Assembly (NCBI RefSeq): GCF_013373865.1
Contig: NC_050471.1
Span: 8,221,307-8,285,306, forward strand
Direction of reading: 5' to 3'
Length of the DNA: 64,000 nt
Source of the DNA: Monomorium pharaonis
Lineage: Eukaryota > Arthropoda > Insecta > Hymenoptera > Formicidae
Positions 61,264 to 64,000 of this stretch are shown here, piece after piece. The position numbers and the translations under genes are program-made. The notes beneath the pieces were generated by a model. It saw only the letters and a program-made list of their open reading frames with translations. It had not been told where the DNA came from and searched no databases. Position 1 is the first letter of the stretch. The number at the start of each line of letters is the position of its first letter.

Positions 61264-63306
61264 AGTTACTTATCGATTAAATAGCCAGGATGTGCCGGAT
61301 ATTCATTGATGTATCAATTCATTGAATGAATCCGAACGTTGTACGGTTGCTGAATGAGAAAAAAAATGAAGTAGGAAAAACGTTATGCTTATACATATAT
61401 GATGTGCACACGCACGAGGAGGAATTCCGAGTTATCTGGAAACAACTATGAAGTCTTTTTATCATATTATTTTATAAGCGAATTAAAGTACGGTGCACTT
61501 GACATTGTAAATGCTTTGAAACATTTAAATCGAAACGAAGAATTGTATTAATTGAATGCTTCAAAACATTTGTATCAAGTGGCTATCATTGCAACCTATG
61601 ACGGGGTGAATGAAAGTAAATGGAAATTAGCAAGACTAAAATATGATTTACTAAAATTACTTCAAGAAGAATGATTGGGAAGATTAAAAAATGATTCAAA
61701 TTGAGAGAATTTATACACATTATACTTACAATTAGTAAGTACAAAACTATATTTGATCTTTTATTTGCACAATCGTATTAATTAATTGGATGAATTTAAA
61801 TGATTGCTACTTGAAAATAAAAATTTAGTTTTAATAAATTATATAAAATTTTTTTTGTAGATCAAATTTATTTATGAATCTTGGCGCATTTATGACATCA
61901 TTCTAATTTATTGTATTGGATTGGAATAGATAGTAAAAAGTTAAAAAGTTGCTATTAGTTAAGGGATAACAGAAATTTCAGGATTTCTAATTTTGACTTG
62001 CGTTATTTACGCACGATTATAGAGATTTATCTTTGAGAGCTCATGAGTATTACTATTATAATGTAATTATAGACTGTGTACGTTTTTCAAATCGATATTA
62101 GCGGCGACATTTGCGAGAAATAACCGAATGAAGAGATAAACAGAAGCGCGTGGAAATCGAAGATCTCAGAAACGAACTTATATACGATTAACGAATATTC
62201 GATTAACGAACGAAGCAACGACATGTGTACATAAGTAGTGGTTATGCAGTGTACATAAGTGTACTTTCCTTTTATTTACATGCAGTAAGTGGATGCACAA
62301 TACCGAAGTATGAATGTGTTTCTGAAATATGTTGTAAAAATGATACAATGGGCAATCCATATTTCGCCACAAGTATTGTTCCTACGTATGGATCGAACAT
62401 TCTGTGCAAACGAAAAACGAGTGCGGTTGTCTGAAATAAGTGACTACGTAGAATATTTGCGATAATAAATGAAATTGGACCGATACTCGAACGAGACAAC
62501 TTCACAGAAGAAAATGTTATTTTTTTGATCAAAGCTAATATTTTTTTGGTGCTTAATAATATATCAGTTTAATTTTGATATTACTTCCGGCTTTAGTTTT
62601 TTATAATTACATTTTATGATTATAAATCCGACAACTCGTATCGGTTTATATAGAACTAAGAAATGTGTTTATAAATTGATATAGATATATGATTTAAGCA
62701 TCAAGACTTCGCTTTGACTAAAAATGGAATATTTGCGCCTTGTAAGCGCGATATTTTTTTTTAATAGAAAAGTAAATGTAAATAAGAGAATTGACCCGCG
62801 TATAAATCGTAGATCGAACGTGAGGTTGGTGTGGTGTGTGATGTGGTGCGCACGTGCGCGCGATACAAACTATATATTTTAGGTCAAAGAGAAATAATCA
62901 AATTCTTGTTCTTGTATGCGACTCATAGCTGTGCGATATTATATGCGTTATTAGCGCGAAACTCTAATTAGCTAAGATAATAGAGGCCAGATAGTTGTAT
63001 AATTATTATGTGCATATATTTATGTTGGTGTGACAGAGAAAAAAAAGAGGTCTAGAACAACATGTTTATTGATACGATGGAACGTTTTCAATATAATTAT
63101 GTATCTGGGCGTTAACAGTGTTCATTTAGTAATGTAAGATCGCTTTCGTCAAAGAGTGTATATTAAGTCTCTCTCACGTGTACATAGCCCATCTTCCATT
63201 AAAATCATACAAATATATCATAGGCAATGATGTATTGGACAACGACGTCGTGCGACGTCATCATTATTGTTATATTCCTGTATGTAAAATCCATATTTTT
63301 AATAAA
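61264..63306 (+). other. Probable 3' UTR of cactus copy 2
   Basis: About 2 kb. Blocks at 62040-62100 (GAGTATTACTATTATAATG, then ATAGACTGTGTACGTTTTTC) and 62159-62225 (AGATCTCAGAAACGAACTTA) match copy 1. It ends at AATAAA 63301-63306, placed like the distal signal of copy 1. Confidence 0.5.
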
Positions 63307-64000
63307 AAAAGAAAGATGTTGCGAAATTCAGAATCCCTTCCTTCTCGCGTGCCCGGTGCCGTTCGTCTGACGTTATTATTTACAGCGCAAAAAATTACAA
63401 GGAGACGATATCGCTTAGGTCAACACATTCCCACGAGGAAATCTGGAAATTCCCACGTCGCAAACACGACGTGTAGGTTTAGAGGAAAGAACGTCTTTCA
63501 GATATGTATATTGCCTCGGATGTTTATGTTATTTCTGTACACAACCAAAAAACAATGTCTCTTAAAGATACAATATTACAACATAAAAATATATACGATA
63601 TAAAAAGAAGCCAAATGGCACGAGATTCTTACTCAGTATTTCTATCTCCGAGATAAAAAAATGAATTTGGTGTTATGCGTTAAAAACTCTTGTATTAACT
63701 ATGTATATTTATTCTAATACAGGTAATGCGAAGAATGTCGTAAAGAGTGTTCAACGTAACGGGGTTTTTGGAGGCGTAAGAAACGGCTGGATGAGACGAC
63801 GCGGTTAAATCCGCAACGGCGACGTAAAAATCTGGAGCAAGGGCCGGCCGTCGCGTGTTATTTCGAGTTTCGTGTAATGGTCTAGGCATTCCAAGAAGCT
63901 CGCTCGTCGTTCCTTTTTCAGGGAGTTTGATCCACAGAGAAAGACAGAGAAAGAAAGAGAGAAGGAGAAAGAGAGAATCCGCGCAGGTTTCAGGGTATAT
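63307..64000. other. Right flank, no gene supported
   Basis: A GC-richer patch at 63740-63900 and a GA-rich end (63930-63977) are seen. The minus-strand open frame at 63695-63889 is unrecognised and may be UTR or chance. Confidence 0.35.

Noticed and set aside
1..64000. tRNA, rRNA or CRISPR features
   Set aside because: Looked for tRNA B-box (GGTTCGANTCC) patterns, known insect microRNA seeds that I could recall, and regularly spaced repeats; none found. A covariance search would be needed to exclude divergent RNAs.

Overview
This window looks like nuclear DNA of an insect, most likely a hymenopteran and possibly an ant. It is AT-rich with GC-rich, CpG-rich exons and promoters. Genes have GT-AG introns (one GC-AG), TCAGT-type initiators, microsatellites and small palindromic transposons. 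Species cannot be fixed from the sequence alone.

Layout. (1) 3-14833 (+): 3' part of a Nance-Horan/GUK-holder (gukh) gene. Seven exons join in phase across an 8.3 kb intron that holds two candidate alternative first exons. (2) 17.7-18.3 kb: two inverted copies of a palindromic MITE. (3) 19.2-20.05 kb (+): CpG-rich promoter and two short serine-rich first exons of a gene whose remainder I could not find. (4) 21558-25421 (-): GTPBP2, six coding exons. The spliced CDS is exactly one base too long, which breaks the frame in exon 5. (5) 26186-29138 (-): an axonemal-type thioredoxin-domain protein, ten exons, with WSGPC instead of WCGPC and a second apparent frame break. (6) 32048-33324 (+): complete GINS subunit PSF1, 196 aa. 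(7) 33.8-38.6 kb: MITEs, a candidate hairpin RNA and a hAT transposon relic with an 8 bp target duplication. (8) 41.4-63.3 kb (+): two complete tandem genes for the NF-kB inhibitor Cactus/IkB (464 and 463 aa), with identical intron positions and phases.

The most interesting region is the cactus pair. The duplication carried the regulatory sequence as well as the exons. An upstream GGGTTTTCCC kB site, the initiator, at least four intron-2 blocks (two centred on kB sites) and 3' UTR blocks ending at an AATAAA are recognisable in both copies in the same order. This suggests two IkB genes that both respond to Dorsal/Relish feedback. Their N-termini differ: both keep DSGFLS, but the second DSG motif of copy 1 is DPG in copy 2.

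The other genes (NHS/WAVE cytoskeleton, GTPBP2 translation GTPase, ciliary thioredoxin, DNA replication) share no pathway that I can see; they are ordinary neighbours.
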